A stretch of DNA of 64,000 bases from Oscillospiraceae bacterium (lineage in GTDB: Bacteria; Bacillota; Clostridia; Oscillospirales; Ruminococcaceae). The DNA lies in contig WRHO01000002.1 in the NCBI GenBank assembly GCA_009783205.1, forward strand, positions 1 to 64,000, in the 5' to 3' direction. The notes beneath the pieces were generated by a model. It searched no databases, was not told where the DNA came from, and worked only from the letters and a program-made list of their open reading frames with translations. The translations under genes were made by a program, and so were the position numbers. Shown in pieces: positions 63,165 to 64,000 of this stretch (position 1 is its first letter; each line of letters opens with the position of its first letter).

Positions 63165-63193
63165 TTGACAATATGCGAAAACTGTTGTATAAT
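63165..63193 (+). promoter_or_regulatory. perfect consensus promoter TTGACA-17-TATAAT for rpsU
   Basis: TTGACA 63165-63170; TATAAT 63188-63193. Confidence 0.75.
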
Positions 63194-63239
63194 GTGACTG
63201 TTGATAAAAATATATAGGTTCGGCGAGGGGGGAAAAAGG

Positions 63240-63416
63240 TTGGCGGAAATTCGCGTAGGTAAAAACGAATCATTGGAAACCGCGCTCAAACGCTTTAAGC
63301 GTTCATGTGCAAGAGACGGCGTTCTTGCCGAGGTTCGAAGAAGGGAACATTATGAAAAGCCATCGGTTAAGCGAAAGAAAAAGTCTGAGGCGGCTCGTAA
63401 ACGCAAATTTAAGTAA
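63240..63416 (+). CDS. rpsU: 30S ribosomal protein S21
   Basis: [58 protein letters not shown] start after GGGGGGAAAAAGG. Confidence 0.93.
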   Translation: MAEIRVGKNESLETALKRFKRSCARDGVLAEVRRREHYEKPSVKRKKKSEAARKRKFK

Positions 63417-63424
63417 AAATCGTC

Positions 63425-63448
63425 GGCGTGGTGTTATTTCACCACGCC
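63425..63448 (+). terminator. stem-loop after rpsU (possible terminator)
   Basis: GGCGTGGTG-ttattt-CACCACGCC; weak T tract. Confidence 0.45.
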
Positions 63449-63507
63449 TTACGTATACTCTTCAGAGCCTGTTTAGGCAATCTCCACGGAAAGGCATGGT
63501 TATAAAA

Positions 63508-64000
63508 ATGTTTAAACCGACCCTTCGGCTTAAAAATGTATTAAGTATTGATAAAAAGCTATTATATAAAATAAAGGTGCGCGGACTAATCCTCGACCTC
63601 GATAATACCCTCTCCATGGACGGGAGTCCGGCGGCAGAAATAGGCGTAACCGAATGGTTAGACGAAATGCGTCGACTCGGAATTAAACTGATAATTTTGT
63701 CGAATAATACCGCGAGACGGGTGTCTCCCTTAGCGAGCGAGTTGGGGGTCGACTATATCTCGTTCGGTTGTAAGCCGTTACCGTTCGGCGTGCGAAAGGC
63801 GGCAAAAAAGCTTCAAAATGCGGACGTTCCCCGCGCGCAAATCGCAATCGTCGGCGACCAAATCTTTACGGATATCGCGGGCGCAAATTTGTACGGTATA
63901 AAATCCATACTTGTCGAACCCTTTCATATGGAGGGCAATTGGACGTTCAGACTTAGGCGAAAACTCGAAAGTGCGTTTTTCTCCCGCGATTTTACGGGAA
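63508..64000 (+). CDS. YqeG-family HAD-IIIA phosphatase, truncated by the window end
   Basis: GLILDLDNTLSMDG, LIILSNNTARRV, IAIVGDQIFTDIAGAN; no stop before 64000. Absent from the ORF track. Confidence 0.88.
   Translation, partial: MFKPTLRLKNVLSIDKKLLYKIKVRGLILDLDNTLSMDGSPAAEIGVTEWLDEMRRLGIKLIILSNNTARRVSPLASELGVDYISFGCKPLPFGVRKAAKKLQNADVPRAQIAIVGDQIFTDIAGANLYGIKSILVEPFHMEGNWTFRLRRKLESAFFSRDFTG

Overview
This 64 kb window is a chromosomal replication-origin neighbourhood, probably from a Clostridia/Oscillospiraceae-like Firmicute (lineage inferred from gene content). The core is gyrA(-) <> dnaA-[oriC candidate]-dnaN-S4-recF-remB-gyrB, followed to the right by serS, an ABC transporter, coaX, mfd, xpaC/telA, mnmG-rsmG-parB/noc with two parS-like sites, ftsEX(-), metG, rpsU and a truncated YqeG-type HAD gene. 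The left arm holds polyamine genes (speD-speA; speE-speB), glnS, an SRP RNA, comEC-holA-rnmV, an MBOAT/DHHW acyltransferase pair, leuS, a WG-repeat protein and a 2999-aa surface protein. That protein combines a cytosolic zinc ribbon, about nine pilin-type isopeptide repeats and a sortase-B-like NPRTN tail. The least expected signals are several families of small interspersed repeats: (i) heptameric ACARTTG arrays at five sites, two of them in frame inside leuS and mfd and three at gene 3' ends; (ii) a 160-bp MITE-like element with imperfect 18-bp terminal inverted repeats, a TTTA direct repeat and a perfect 18-bp-arm palindromic core; (iii) a recurrent start-codon 'leader cassette' (GAGCTTTTTGCGGCTCGGAAAGGYATGGTTATAAAAATG) upstream of unrelated genes; (iv) a hairpin repeat pair with compensatory stem changes. 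I saw no tRNA, rRNA, CRISPR array, prophage or obvious defence island. All calls come from reading sequence and motifs; no database search was run.
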